A stretch of DNA of 64,000 nucleotides, from contig NZ_AP025491.1 of assembly GCF_024347495.1 (NCBI RefSeq), positions 1,736,001 through 1,800,000 of the forward strand. Reading direction: 5' to 3'. A program made the translations under genes and the position numbers. This DNA is from Vibrio gallaecicus. Its GTDB lineage: Bacteria > Pseudomonadota > Gammaproteobacteria > Enterobacterales > Vibrionaceae. The stretch's first letter is position 1; every line of letters starts with the position of its first letter. Positions 9,199-17,567 of this stretch are shown piece after piece. Under the pieces are notes generated by a model that saw nothing but the letters and a program-made list of their open reading frames with translations, had not been told where the DNA came from and searched no databases.

Positions 9199-9879
9199 AT
9201 GTTAAAAGGTAAACAAATTTTAATTGTTGAAGATAACGATGAACTTCAGGGGATTTTGGCGGATTTCCTTGAAGTGAAAGGAGCGACAGTAGACTTTGCC
9301 GATAATGGTGATTTAGGGCTTAAGCTTGCGTTAAGCAATGAATTTGATGCCATTATCCTTGATGTCATGATGCCGAGAAAAGACGGCATGCAGGTAGCGA
9401 AAGAACTCCGGGAAAGAGGGTGCACCACACCTATTTTGATGCTAACGGCATTGAATGGGCGTGATGATGTGTTAAAAGGGTTTGAAAATGGAGTAGACGA
9501 CTTTGTGAGTAAGCCTTTTGACTTTGAAGAGTTGGAAGTGCGACTTACGGCGTTGATTAAGCGATTTAGAGGGCATGTCGCTGCGGTTGAGTTGTCTTTT
9601 GGGGAGCTTGTAATCAATGAAAAAACCAGGCTTGTTCAGCGAGCGGGTCATAACCTCGTGACTACCCCAGTTATGTACCAAATTTTGCTTTTGCTGGTGA
9701 AAGCGCAAGGAGAAGTCGTAACTCGTGAGTCTTTAATACAACAACTTTGGGGTGATGACTCACCCGAAAATGACGTGTTACGTAGTCATATTTATCTGCT
9801 CAGAAATATACTGGATAAGCCTTTTGCCACACCCATGCTGAAAACAGTACCTAAATGTGGCTTCAGGTTAGAGCTATGA
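9199..9879 (+). CDS. OmpR/PhoB-family response regulator
   Basis: Two-domain transcription factor of 226 residues. The receiver domain has the acidic pair EDND near residue 11, the phospho-acceptor Asp55 (ILDVMMPRKDG) and Lys105 (SKPFD). The C-terminal winged-helix domain (residues about 130-226) ends with the usual VPKCGFRLE wing. It overlaps the kinase gene at ATGA and so is cotranscribed with it. The divergent RND operon is its likely target, and matching repeats lie before both transcription units. Its inducing signal is unknown. Confidence 0.93.
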   Translation: MLKGKQILIVEDNDELQGILADFLEVKGATVDFADNGDLGLKLALSNEFDAIILDVMMPRKDGMQVAKELRERGCTTPILMLTALNGRDDVLKGFENGVDDFVSKPFDFEELEVRLTALIKRFRGHVAAVELSFGELVINEKTRLVQRAGHNLVTTPVMYQILLLLVKAQGEVVTRESLIQQLWGDDSPENDVLRSHIYLLRNILDKPFATPMLKTVPKCGFRLEL

Positions 9880-11159
9880 GTATGAGTCGGTGGTCAAAAC
9901 TTAGGCTTCAGTTGTTTGGTCAACCAAAAGTACACAACATATCTCAAGTTAAAAAACGCTTGATTGTGACTTTTGCTAAAATTGCGTTGTCGACATCCTT
10001 TGTCGTTTTCTTTGCTTTCTCTCTTCGCTTAATTTTAGGGGAGGATTACCAACTTGAAGTTCACCTTAAATCTTTCGAAAATATTGCGACTAAACATTAT
10101 GAACTGGAGCAAGTGCCTACAGCCCAGTTAAGCCAGTCAGTTACCGCGTATTTTGACGAAAAATATCTGCCTGAATACTTACAGAAAGAACTGCCTTTTC
10201 AAGAAAACAAAGTCACTCAGTACCGAACTTACAGCAAGCAAGGCATGATGATTTATCACGTGCAATTTGATTTCCAAGGAGTGCGTTTACCGCTTTATTT
10301 GACTATCGGCACTAGGTCGATAGATTTTGGTGATGATAGCTGGGATACATTGATGGGTATATCTATGCTGCTAATCATTTTTTTAGTCGTAGTTTTAAAC
10401 TTCTCAGTGAAAAGAACGTTTGATGAGTTGATGGCTCCTGTAGCTGAGCTTAGCAAACAGTTAAATTCAGGCGTGAAAGGGGACTTTACAGTATCTGAAC
10501 AAGGTGTTGATGAATTAAAGCAGCTGACAAGAGAATTAAACCATTATCAGAAAATGAGAGACCGTGTCGCTAAACAGGAAATGATGTTTGCAAAATATGC
10601 TAGTCATGAATTGAAAACACCAATAGCGATTGTATTGGGTGCTGCGAACTTACAAGCGATGAAAGATGATCCTGAGTTCCAGACTAAACAACGTGAAAGA
10701 ATTTTGACCGCAGCAGGAAACATGCACGCTACAGTGGAGGTGCTGCTCAATATTGTGAAACAGGAAGATGCGAACCTGAATCAAGAGCCTTGGTTGATTC
10801 AGACTAGCGATATTACCTTAGCTGACTTTAGTAAAAAGCGCCCAGAAGCAGTAGCACTGAACTTAAACATAGCTAAGGATAGTCAGCTAAACTTCCCTCC
10901 TGTTGTACTGAATATGATTTTGAAGAATCTAGTGCAAAATTCGATTAGGTTTACAGTGGAAGGCGAAATATCGATAAGCATTGCCTCTAATGAGATTACA
11001 GTTTGCGACAGTGGTACAGGGTTATGTGGAACCAATGAAACAGAGCATGGACTTGGGTTGTTGATTGTACGGCGCTTATGCATTACTTATGGCTGGAAGT
11101 TTGAGATTGAAGATAATGAACACCAAGGTTGTACCGCAAGGCTTTCGCGTACACTTTAG
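9876..11159 (+). CDS. Sensor histidine kinase partner
   Basis: Membrane sensor kinase of 427 residues. Two membrane helices (about residues 28-50 and 155-180) flank a periplasmic sensing region of roughly 100 residues. A HAMP-like segment follows, then the H-box YASHELKTPIA with His244, and an ATPase domain with N box (NLVQNSIRFT), G1 (CDSGTG) and G2 (HGLGLLIVRR). The ATP-binding domain is compact. The start chosen overlaps the stop of the response regulator (ATGA), the usual sign of translational coupling; an ATG at 9855 is less likely because it lies deeper inside the upstream gene. The sensed ligand is unknown; envelope stress or pump substrates are possible. Confidence 0.9.
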   Translation: MSMSRWSKLRLQLFGQPKVHNISQVKKRLIVTFAKIALSTSFVVFFAFSLRLILGEDYQLEVHLKSFENIATKHYELEQVPTAQLSQSVTAYFDEKYLPEYLQKELPFQENKVTQYRTYSKQGMMIYHVQFDFQGVRLPLYLTIGTRSIDFGDDSWDTLMGISMLLIIFLVVVLNFSVKRTFDELMAPVAELSKQLNSGVKGDFTVSEQGVDELKQLTRELNHYQKMRDRVAKQEMMFAKYASHELKTPIAIVLGAANLQAMKDDPEFQTKQRERILTAAGNMHATVEVLLNIVKQEDANLNQEPWLIQTSDITLADFSKKRPEAVALNLNIAKDSQLNFPPVVLNMILKNLVQNSIRFTVEGEISISIASNEITVCDSGTGLCGTNETEHGLGLLIVRRLCITYGWKFEIEDNEHQGCTARLSRTL

Positions 11160-11251
11160 GGGGTAATCAAGTGATCAAATCATCAATATAATTAGTCGAG
11201 AGATTATTTATAAGATGAGTATAATGTGCGCTTTTCGTTGTTAATGTAGCC

Positions 11252-12148
11252 TTGTTTATGTTTGATAAATTCCGCATGGTCTTGAACGTCTTGTTTGTGA
11301 CTGTAAATACCGCAATGACCGCCTTCACAGTGAGTTTTTTTGGGTTAATTAAGTTGATTCTTCCTGTCCCTACCGTTCAAAAGTCGTGTACACGCTTGGC
11401 TAACTTTACCTTCTGGTGCTGGGCGTCTTTGAACTTGTGGATGCTAAATATTAATAACAATATTAAGTGGCAGGTTGAGGGAGCGGAAGACGTTTCAACA
11501 AAGCAATGGTATTTGATGATGGCGAATCACCTTAGTTGGGCAGATATCGTTATTTTGTCTTCCATTTTGAAAGATAAATTACCCATGCCTAAGTTCTTCT
11601 TAAAACATGAACTGTTGTATGTACCCTTTGTCGGGCTCGCATGTTGGGGGCTGGATATGCCATTTATGAAGCGACATTCTCGTGAATACCTACTCCGTCA
11701 TCCAGAAAGACGTAATGATGACTTTGATGCTATCAATAAAGCGTGTGAAAAATTTAAGCTAGCGCCAACAACTCTGGTTAACTTTGTGGAAGGTACTCGC
11801 GTTAATCAAGAAAAACTAGCAACAGTTAGAACGCCTTATCAACACTTGTTAAAGCCTAAAACTGGTGGCGTCGCTTTTGCTCTATCTGCAATGGGACCGA
11901 TTTTAGATGGTATTGTTGATGTGACGTTAGCGTACCCAGAGAACCAAGTTTCTCCGTTTGAGGACATGCTAAAAGGCAAACTAACTTCTGTTGTGGTACG
12001 CGTGAAAGTGCACCCTATGGATGACAACGTAAATGGTGATTACTTCAAAGATAAAGCGTTTAAACGCCGTTTCCATGCTTGGTTGAATGAAACCTGGCAA
12101 GAAAAAGACGAATATCTACAAGGTGTTTATCGTAAGTACAGTAAATAG
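11252..12148 (+). CDS. PlsC-type acyltransferase (YihG-like)
   Basis: Membrane-associated lysophospholipid acyltransferase family protein of about 298 residues. A hydrophobic N-terminus is followed by the acyltransferase motif NHLSWAD (HX4D) near residue 93 and the substrate-binding motif FVEGTR near residue 177. It resembles E. coli YihG/YihG-like 1-acylglycerol-3-phosphate acyltransferases rather than the essential short PlsC. The first possible start is TTG 11252; ATG 11258, two codons in, may be the real one. A strong terminator follows, so it is probably monocistronic. Confidence 0.88.
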   Translation: MFMFDKFRMVLNVLFVTVNTAMTAFTVSFFGLIKLILPVPTVQKSCTRLANFTFWCWASLNLWMLNINNNIKWQVEGAEDVSTKQWYLMMANHLSWADIVILSSILKDKLPMPKFFLKHELLYVPFVGLACWGLDMPFMKRHSREYLLRHPERRNDDFDAINKACEKFKLAPTTLVNFVEGTRVNQEKLATVRTPYQHLLKPKTGGVAFALSAMGPILDGIVDVTLAYPENQVSPFEDMLKGKLTSVVVRVKVHPMDDNVNGDYFKDKAFKRRFHAWLNETWQEKDEYLQGVYRKYSK

Positions 12149-12180
12149 CTTATCGATGAAAACATCTGAATAATCCTATA

Positions 12181-12212
12181 AAAATGCCAGCATAGTCGCT
12201 GGCATTTTTGTA
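12181..12212 (+). terminator. Terminator after acyltransferase
   Basis: AAAATGCCAGC atagtc GCTGGCATTTTT: a perfect stem followed by T residues, 33 bases after the stop codon. Confidence 0.88.
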
Positions 12213-12284
12213 TCTGGATCTAGGCAATTCTATATAGGTATTTTACTGGATAGCTGTTGGTCATTATTAGATAACTTCAGGTAA

Positions 12285-12989
12285 TTAACTAGATAGCTCG
12301 GGTAATTGGATCGCTTTGTAAGCTTCAATGATGTGCTCTACCTGATTTTGCTTTCCTAGCTGTAAACGCTGGTAATGTTGAAGGGTTTTACTGCGGTAAT
12401 TGAGCGCGGTTTTGAGCTGAAGCTCGGTATCGGCTTGCCATATTTTCTCGCCAACAGGGTGAACTTTTTGACTCGGTTGTTGTTGGGGCTGATTGCTGAG
12501 CAACATGATCTCGTAGAAGCGGCGGTTTTCTTCTAGTAAGCATTCGTCTTTCATCTGAAAATTGAGCTGTTGTAATTGCTGTCTTAATTCAAACTGCTGG
12601 TGGACCGGGCATATTAAAAAGTCGAGTGCTAACGTCAGATACTGTGCATGGATAGATTCGATAAAATGTTGAGTCAGATCGCCCCCCACACCCGCAATAA
12701 TGACTAGGTGTTTTCCTTCATACTGATCAAAGGCAATATCAACCACATCGCCGCAATGTACTTCCCAAGTTGACTCAGTTGCTTCAGATTTTGGGAAATA
12801 GCGTGCAAGTTTGATTTCTAATTCATCCATTAACTGGGGCACAATATCAATGAAATGAATAGTGGGAGCTTTGTTCGCGGTCAGTAAGTGAGTACCAAGA
12901 AAACCGTGGTCACAACAACAATCCCATATATGGGTGTATTCGTCACCGACGAGAGATTCAATGGTTTGCAGTCGCTTACTCAGTTTCAT
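12285..12989 (-). CDS. trmK: TrmK-family tRNA (adenine-N1) methyltransferase
   Basis: SAM-dependent methyltransferase of 234 residues in the TrmK family, whose studied member in Bacillus methylates N1 of adenine 22 in tRNA. Family marks are MKLSKRLQTIESLV at the start, the SAM loop CCCDHGFLGTHLL near residues 24-36, FIDIVPQLM and the glycine-rich GVGGDLTQHFIE near residue 102. The C-terminal third is helical, as in TrmK. Function in gamma-Proteobacteria is by family only. It stands alone between a convergent acyltransferase and an upstream GGDEF-like gene that ends 167 bases away. Confidence 0.85.
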   Translation of the reverse strand: MKLSKRLQTIESLVGDEYTHIWDCCCDHGFLGTHLLTANKAPTIHFIDIVPQLMDELEIKLARYFPKSEATESTWEVHCGDVVDIAFDQYEGKHLVIIAGVGGDLTQHFIESIHAQYLTLALDFLICPVHQQFELRQQLQQLNFQMKDECLLEENRRFYEIMLLSNQPQQQPSQKVHPVGEKIWQADTELQLKTALNYRSKTLQHYQRLQLGKQNQVEHIIEAYKAIQLPELSS

Positions 12990-13056
12990 TCTTTTATAGC
13001 CGTTATTTGGAAATCATAGGGAATAATAGGAGGCGCATTGTAATGGTTTTTCATAA

Positions 13057-13087
13057 AAAAAAGCACCCGTTTTACAAGGTGCTTTGA
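13057..13087 (-). terminator. Terminator after degenerate GGDEF gene
   Basis: AAGCACC ... GGTGCTT stem with a run of A on the plus strand (T on the minus strand), about 75 bases after the gene's stop. Confidence 0.75.
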
Positions 13088-13156
13088 TTAAGACTAATGA
13101 TTTGAACAAAGCTAAGTTTCAATGAAGAATAAAGCAGCGCTAACCCTGATTATTAA

Positions 13157-14962
13157 CTAAGAGGCTACCTCTTGGTTGGAGACATACATTTCTACTCGGT
13201 TTCTTCCTAGCAGCCTTGCTTGTTTTTTTGCATGTTCAGCGTGAGCTAGGCTGAATGCATGAGACTCAATGATTTTGGTATAACCGATACTTGCGCTCAG
13301 TGTTAGCGAATCTAACGGTGTATCAATGACTTTTTCTGACAGGGCGATCCTACATTGGTCTAATTGGTATTTTGCATCTTCATTGTTATTCGCATGAAAC
13401 AAAATACCAAACTGATTGCCGTTTAATCGAGCTACACTTACCCCTTTTGGTTTTGGGAAATGGTCTCGAATAGTCTCGGCTGTGCTAATAATGGCGGTGT
13501 CACCAATTTGCTCGCCATAATGACGATTAATGTACTCAAAATTATCAATGCTTAGACGAGCTAAAAAAGTATCAGGTGTGTTTTTGTAGAGCTCTAAAGT
13601 ACTGTTAAAAAATGCCTTATTCTCTAGCTGAGTCATAATGTCTTTACTCTTCAATTGATGATTAAGGAGTAAATTAGCCAGAGACACTTCAGAGTAACTT
13701 CTAGTTAGTCGCAAAATACTATTGTTAATAGGAAAGTAACTATTTACATAGATAACGGCAATTAACTGCTCTGTTGAATAAAGTGGTATGCAGTAGTGGC
13801 GTTGGTGGATTTTTAGTTTCTTAGCCAGAGGATCTGTATATTGGCTTCCTTGATAAGTGAGGGTATCCGGTTTAAAACGAGATGCTAAATCACCATCAGA
13901 ATGTACGATGGTTTTATTGCCATGGTAATCAAGCGTACTGAAGTTGTGCGAGTTTGGGTCGTATAAACAAAATTGCACACCGCGGTGGTAAGTGAACTTA
14001 TCAAAAATAGATTTTAGCTGATGCTTGAAGCTTGCTAAGTCATTCACTTGGTTGAGTGTCGACAGTGATATATTCAATTGGTGCGAAAGATAATTGAACA
14101 CAAACCAGAGTAACAACATAGAGGCAATTAGAATGCCAGCAATAGTGAACTGGTAAGAAGAAGATAAGATCTCACGGCGGTCTGTTCCCGCGATGAATAC
14201 CCAGTTTAAATCATTATCCGCATTAAAGACGGAAACTTTGAAGTTTCCTCGGTAATAATATTCGTATTTCCCATTGGTTAAGCCTGAATCTAAAAGAGAC
14301 TTGATCCCTGCATTGTAGCTGATTGACTGGCTACCTATTCGAATTGGATCTGGATGAAACACCAATTTTTCTGTGGTTTGGTCTACGACAAAAATATAGC
14401 CCTTATTGAGTGTTTTGAGATCTTTTAGCCCTTGTGTCGTATGCAATAAATCAAACTCGATCCAAATCTCTTCATCTTGGTCTAACTTGCTGTTTTTAAT
14501 TGCAAATACCCATCGATGATTAGGCTTTTGGTAAACTGAGGAAATGAAAAAATCCCCAGAGACAGTATTGATTGATCGCCACTGAATATTGTTAATAACG
14601 TCGTGACTTAAAGGCTGGTTTATCGAAGAAGAATAAATTTGAGAGCTTGGTGTAAAGCGAACAATGTCAGAAAAGTATGAGGACCGCTTGAGTATAGTAT
14701 TTGCCAGTTCATCGAAGTTTTGCTGGGCGACTTGTTTATTGGGAGTGGAGAGTATGGCTTTCTCTAATAAATTAAGCTTACCGAAAGTGGCTTCGATATT
14801 TGATCTTACTAGAGAAGTGGCAATTCTAATATTTGAAGAAGACTGTTCATGAGCAGAATCTTCTGCTTCTTTCAACTGTACCGCGGCTAAATAAAGCATA
14901 AAGCCAGTTAATAATATAATGTACGGCCTTGTTAGCCGAATGAGTGTTTTAGGTAAAGCCAT
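13157..14962 (-). CDS. Membrane sensor with degenerate GGDEF domain
   Basis: Inner-membrane protein of about 601 residues. A first membrane helix (IILLTGFMLYLAAVQL) is followed by a Cache-like periplasmic sensor of about 240 residues, a second helix (FTIAGILIASMLLLWFVFNYL), a GAF-like stretch and a C-terminal GGDEF fold. The active-site loop reads RLNGNQF where active diguanylate cyclases have R-GGD/EEF, so both the second Gly and the acidic residue are lost and synthesis of cyclic di-GMP is unlikely. No EAL domain follows. An upstream GTG at 15028 would add 22 polar residues; the ATG used here starts right before the basic and hydrophobic membrane anchor. It is probably a receptor or a regulator of another protein. 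Confidence 0.82.
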   Translation of the reverse strand: MALPKTLIRLTRPYIILLTGFMLYLAAVQLKEAEDSAHEQSSSNIRIATSLVRSNIEATFGKLNLLEKAILSTPNKQVAQQNFDELANTILKRSSYFSDIVRFTPSSQIYSSSINQPLSHDVINNIQWRSINTVSGDFFISSVYQKPNHRWVFAIKNSKLDQDEEIWIEFDLLHTTQGLKDLKTLNKGYIFVVDQTTEKLVFHPDPIRIGSQSISYNAGIKSLLDSGLTNGKYEYYYRGNFKVSVFNADNDLNWVFIAGTDRREILSSSYQFTIAGILIASMLLLWFVFNYLSHQLNISLSTLNQVNDLASFKHQLKSIFDKFTYHRGVQFCLYDPNSHNFSTLDYHGNKTIVHSDGDLASRFKPDTLTYQGSQYTDPLAKKLKIHQRHYCIPLYSTEQLIAVIYVNSYFPINNSILRLTRSYSEVSLANLLLNHQLKSKDIMTQLENKAFFNSTLELYKNTPDTFLARLSIDNFEYINRHYGEQIGDTAIISTAETIRDHFPKPKGVSVARLNGNQFGILFHANNNEDAKYQLDQCRIALSEKVIDTPLDSLTLSASIGYTKIIESHAFSLAHAEHAKKQARLLGRNRVEMYVSNQEVAS

Positions 14963-15081
14963 GATATCCAAAGACGTGGTGAATCTGTTTTTTATTGTGG
15001 AAGCATAGTAAACAGTTTTCACACTCACATCAATGCAAATGATTCCATATAATTTTCGGAATTTTGTGATGATTAGCTTAA

Positions 15082-15112
15082 AAAAAAGCCAGCTATAAAG
15101 TTAGCTGGCTCT
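15082..15112 (-). terminator. Terminator after glgX
   Basis: GCCAGCTA ataaagt TAGCTGGC stem with eight A on the plus strand (T run on the minus strand). It lies 60 to 85 bases after the glgX stop, with the heptamer repeat in between. Confidence 0.85.
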
Positions 15113-15134
15113 TATCAATTTGTAATGCTTTTTT

Positions 15135-15176
15135 AAGCATTAAGCATTAAGCATTAAGCATTAAGCATTAAGCATT
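15135..15176. repeat. AAGCATT heptanucleotide tandem repeat, 6 copies
   Basis: Six perfect head-to-tail copies of AAGCATT (42 bases). The array covers the last coding codons and the stop of glgX and runs towards its terminator. The TAA stop lies in the copy nearest glgX, so a change in copy number would lengthen or shorten the 3' untranslated region without changing the protein. Confidence 0.97.
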
Positions 15177-17129
15177 CGGCGTGTAATGCAAAATAGCCAT
15201 TGAGGTTGGTGATAGCAACATTTCACCTTCTGCTGAACAGGCTTTCACGTTCCGTAAGTTAGTATCGCAGATGGTTACCCAGCTTTGATTTCGGTCACTT
15301 GGCAAAGTAAACCTAGCAGGTGCATTTGTTTGGTTTATTAAATAAATGAGTTCGTTGCCATCTTTACCAATTCCTAAGTGTAACGCTACAGAGCTTAAGC
15401 GGTTCCAGTCATCATGATCCATGATTGTGCCATCTACACGGCTCCAAGAAATTCGGTTTGAGTTTCGCTTATCACCACTAAAGGCTTTGATGAACGGCAC
15501 CATAAACTCTTGGCGAGCGGCAACCATTTCTGAAAGCCAGCTTTTGAAGTAATCTTTACGCTCAGAAATGTCCCAATTCAACCAACTTGTTTCGCCATCC
15601 TGGCAGTAAGCATTGTTGTTGCCTTTTTGGCTATGTGAAAGGACATCTGCAGTTAGAATGTGCGGAATACCAAAAGCAAACAGCAAACTTGCCATAAAGT
15701 TGCGCTTTTGTTTTTCACGAGTCGCGATAACTAATAAGTTTTCCGTCTCGCCTTCTATTCCGTAGTTTTCAGAACGGTTATCACCATGACCATCTCGGTT
15801 GTGTTCACCATTATCTTCATTGTGCTTATGCTTATAAGAAACGAGATCCTGCATAGTGAACCCATCATGGTAAGTGATGTAGTTAACCGTCAATTTATAA
15901 GGCCAATGGGCAGCGCTATAAATGTCTCTAGAGCCCATTAAACGGGTCGCAAACTCTTTCAAATAACCTTGGTCACCTCGCCAAAAGCTGCGTGTGATAT
16001 CTCTTAACTTGTCGTTACATTCATTCCAACCGAGTGGAAAGTTGCCAACTTGGTAGCCATTTGGTCCGATATCCCAAGGTTCTGCAATCAGTTTGGTTTC
16101 ACGAAGAACCGGATCTTGAGCAACGGCTTTGAAGAATGCAGCTTCAGGGTTGTAGTCGTCCCCTTGTCGCCCAAGTGTTGCGGCTAAATCAAAGCGAAAG
16201 CCATCCACTTTATATTCGCTAACCCAATAGCGAAGTGTATCCATCACTAAATTTAAAGCAGGCTGGTACGTGAGATCGACAGTATTTCCGCAACCTGTGA
16301 AGTTCGCGAAATGTTGTCCATGTTTAATATAAAAGCGTTGATCGAGTGCTTTGAGATTAAAGACTGTGCCACCTTCGCCACCTTCCGCTGTGTGGTTATA
16401 AACCACGTCTAAAATGACTTCAATACCATTACGGTGAAGTTCTCTAATCGCAGTTTTCAGTTCTGTCACTGCATCTTTATCTGCATAACGAGGGTCTGGA
16501 ACCATGAAAAGGTAGGGGTTATAGCCCCAGTAGTTGACCTTTTCCATATCCAGAAGGTGGGGTTCATGCATACAAGCTGCAACGGGAAGTAGCTGCAAAG
16601 AATTGATGTTTTGTTGCTTATAGAAAGCCAACATTTCAGGGCTCACTAACCCTAAATAGCGACCTTGGTCTTTGGTTGGAATTTCTGGATGAAGTTTTGA
16701 CAGCCCTTTTACATGGGTTTCAAATAATACGGTATCTTCGCGGTCAATTCTTGGGTGTTCGGTACCTTGCCAATCGAAGCTGTCATCGGTCACTACACAC
16801 TTTGCCATGGAGAAGCTTTTATCATTCGTGTAAGGCGTGCTGTAATGTAAAGGTTCACTTAGTGCTTTAGCGTAAGGGTCTGAAAGTAATAAAGAGCCAT
16901 CGCAATTTTCAACGATGTATCCGTATTTTTGCCCTGCTTTAATATCTTCAATGAATGTATGTTTAATTCCTGCGTACTCTCCCTCTAATTTATATGTTTT
17001 GAATTCATCTTTATCGTCAAATAAAGCTAGGGAGATAGATTTACATTCAGGTGAATAAATTGAAAAGTTACAACCAGCATTACTTAGCGTAGCGCCTAGT
17101 GGATAAGGGCGAGAGAGAGTTTTAGTCAT
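15168..17129 (-). CDS. glgX: Glycogen debranching enzyme GlgX
   Basis: GH13 family isoamylase-type enzyme of 653 residues that hydrolyses alpha-1,6 branches of phosphorylase-trimmed glycogen in the cytoplasm. An N-terminal CBM48 domain (PYPLGATLSNAGCNFSIYSP) precedes the catalytic barrel. Catalytic residues are in DGFRFDLAATLG (nucleophile Asp), LIAEPWDIG (acid Glu) and TYHDGFTMQDL (transition-state Asp). The region I motif VVYNHTAEG is also present. No signal peptide. It is divergent from lamB, with MalT-box-like motifs between them, so it may belong to the maltose regulon here rather than to a glg operon. Confidence 0.95.
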   Translation of the reverse strand: MTKTLSRPYPLGATLSNAGCNFSIYSPECKSISLALFDDKDEFKTYKLEGEYAGIKHTFIEDIKAGQKYGYIVENCDGSLLLSDPYAKALSEPLHYSTPYTNDKSFSMAKCVVTDDSFDWQGTEHPRIDREDTVLFETHVKGLSKLHPEIPTKDQGRYLGLVSPEMLAFYKQQNINSLQLLPVAACMHEPHLLDMEKVNYWGYNPYLFMVPDPRYADKDAVTELKTAIRELHRNGIEVILDVVYNHTAEGGEGGTVFNLKALDQRFYIKHGQHFANFTGCGNTVDLTYQPALNLVMDTLRYWVSEYKVDGFRFDLAATLGRQGDDYNPEAAFFKAVAQDPVLRETKLIAEPWDIGPNGYQVGNFPLGWNECNDKLRDITRSFWRGDQGYLKEFATRLMGSRDIYSAAHWPYKLTVNYITYHDGFTMQDLVSYKHKHNEDNGEHNRDGHGDNRSENYGIEGETENLLVIATREKQKRNFMASLLFAFGIPHILTADVLSHSQKGNNNAYCQDGETSWLNWDISERKDYFKSWLSEMVAARQEFMVPFIKAFSGDKRNSNRISWSRVDGTIMDHDDWNRLSSVALHLGIGKDGNELIYLINQTNAPARFTLPSDRNQSWVTICDTNLRNVKACSAEGEMLLSPTSMAILHYTPNA

Positions 17130-17309
17130 TACTTATTATTCTTGTTCAGTTAAACAACATTAGTTAACTATAAGTAAAAAGCTTTGTCACAGTAAGGTCA
17201 AGCATCTTCACAGATTAATTATTTATTAAAATTTTTTATTATTAATTCGTTCAATGTATATGTTTGATGTGCGTCCCATTTATACTGAATAAGTCGATCT
17301 AGGTGCGGT

Positions 17310-17408
17310 CTACTCCTCCTAATTTAAGTGATCCAACTCCCTTAAACACCGTTCTGTATATTTTCTACGCCTTTCTCATCCCCCCTAAATTAGATTAGGG
17401 TGGAGGAA
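17310..17408. promoter_or_regulatory. MalT-box cluster between glgX and lamB
   Basis: The 438-base divergent gap holds several G/A-rich elements like the MalT box (GGGGATGAGG, core GGATGA or GGAGGA). They are AGGAGGAGTAG on the minus strand at 17310-17320, AGGGGGGATGA on the minus strand at 17376-17386, and GGGTGGAGGAA on the plus strand at 17398-17408. Their direct and inverted arrangement suits MalT, which binds multiple boxes. Nothing else recognisable lies in this gap. Confidence 0.6.
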
Positions 17409-17567
17409 GTCAAAGTTGTCATCCTTTCTTAATATTGACCCCGTTGAAACAAATTGTAGGGGAAACCCTAGTACCTCTCTACGTTACGTTGCCATTACTG
17501 CCTTTGGTTGTTTCATGAGAGCAAAAATAAAAATATTAATAATGAATCGTCCTTAATGGAGTTAAGA

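Noticed and set aside
15135..15176. Heptamer array considered as a CRISPR or phase-variable coding repeat
   Set aside because: Units are 7 bases without spacers, and the array is outside coding sequence apart from the stop codon.
17508..17567. Upstream ATG for lamB
   Set aside because: It would put 20 polar residues before a clear signal peptide; the GGAG-preceded ATG at 17568 is right.
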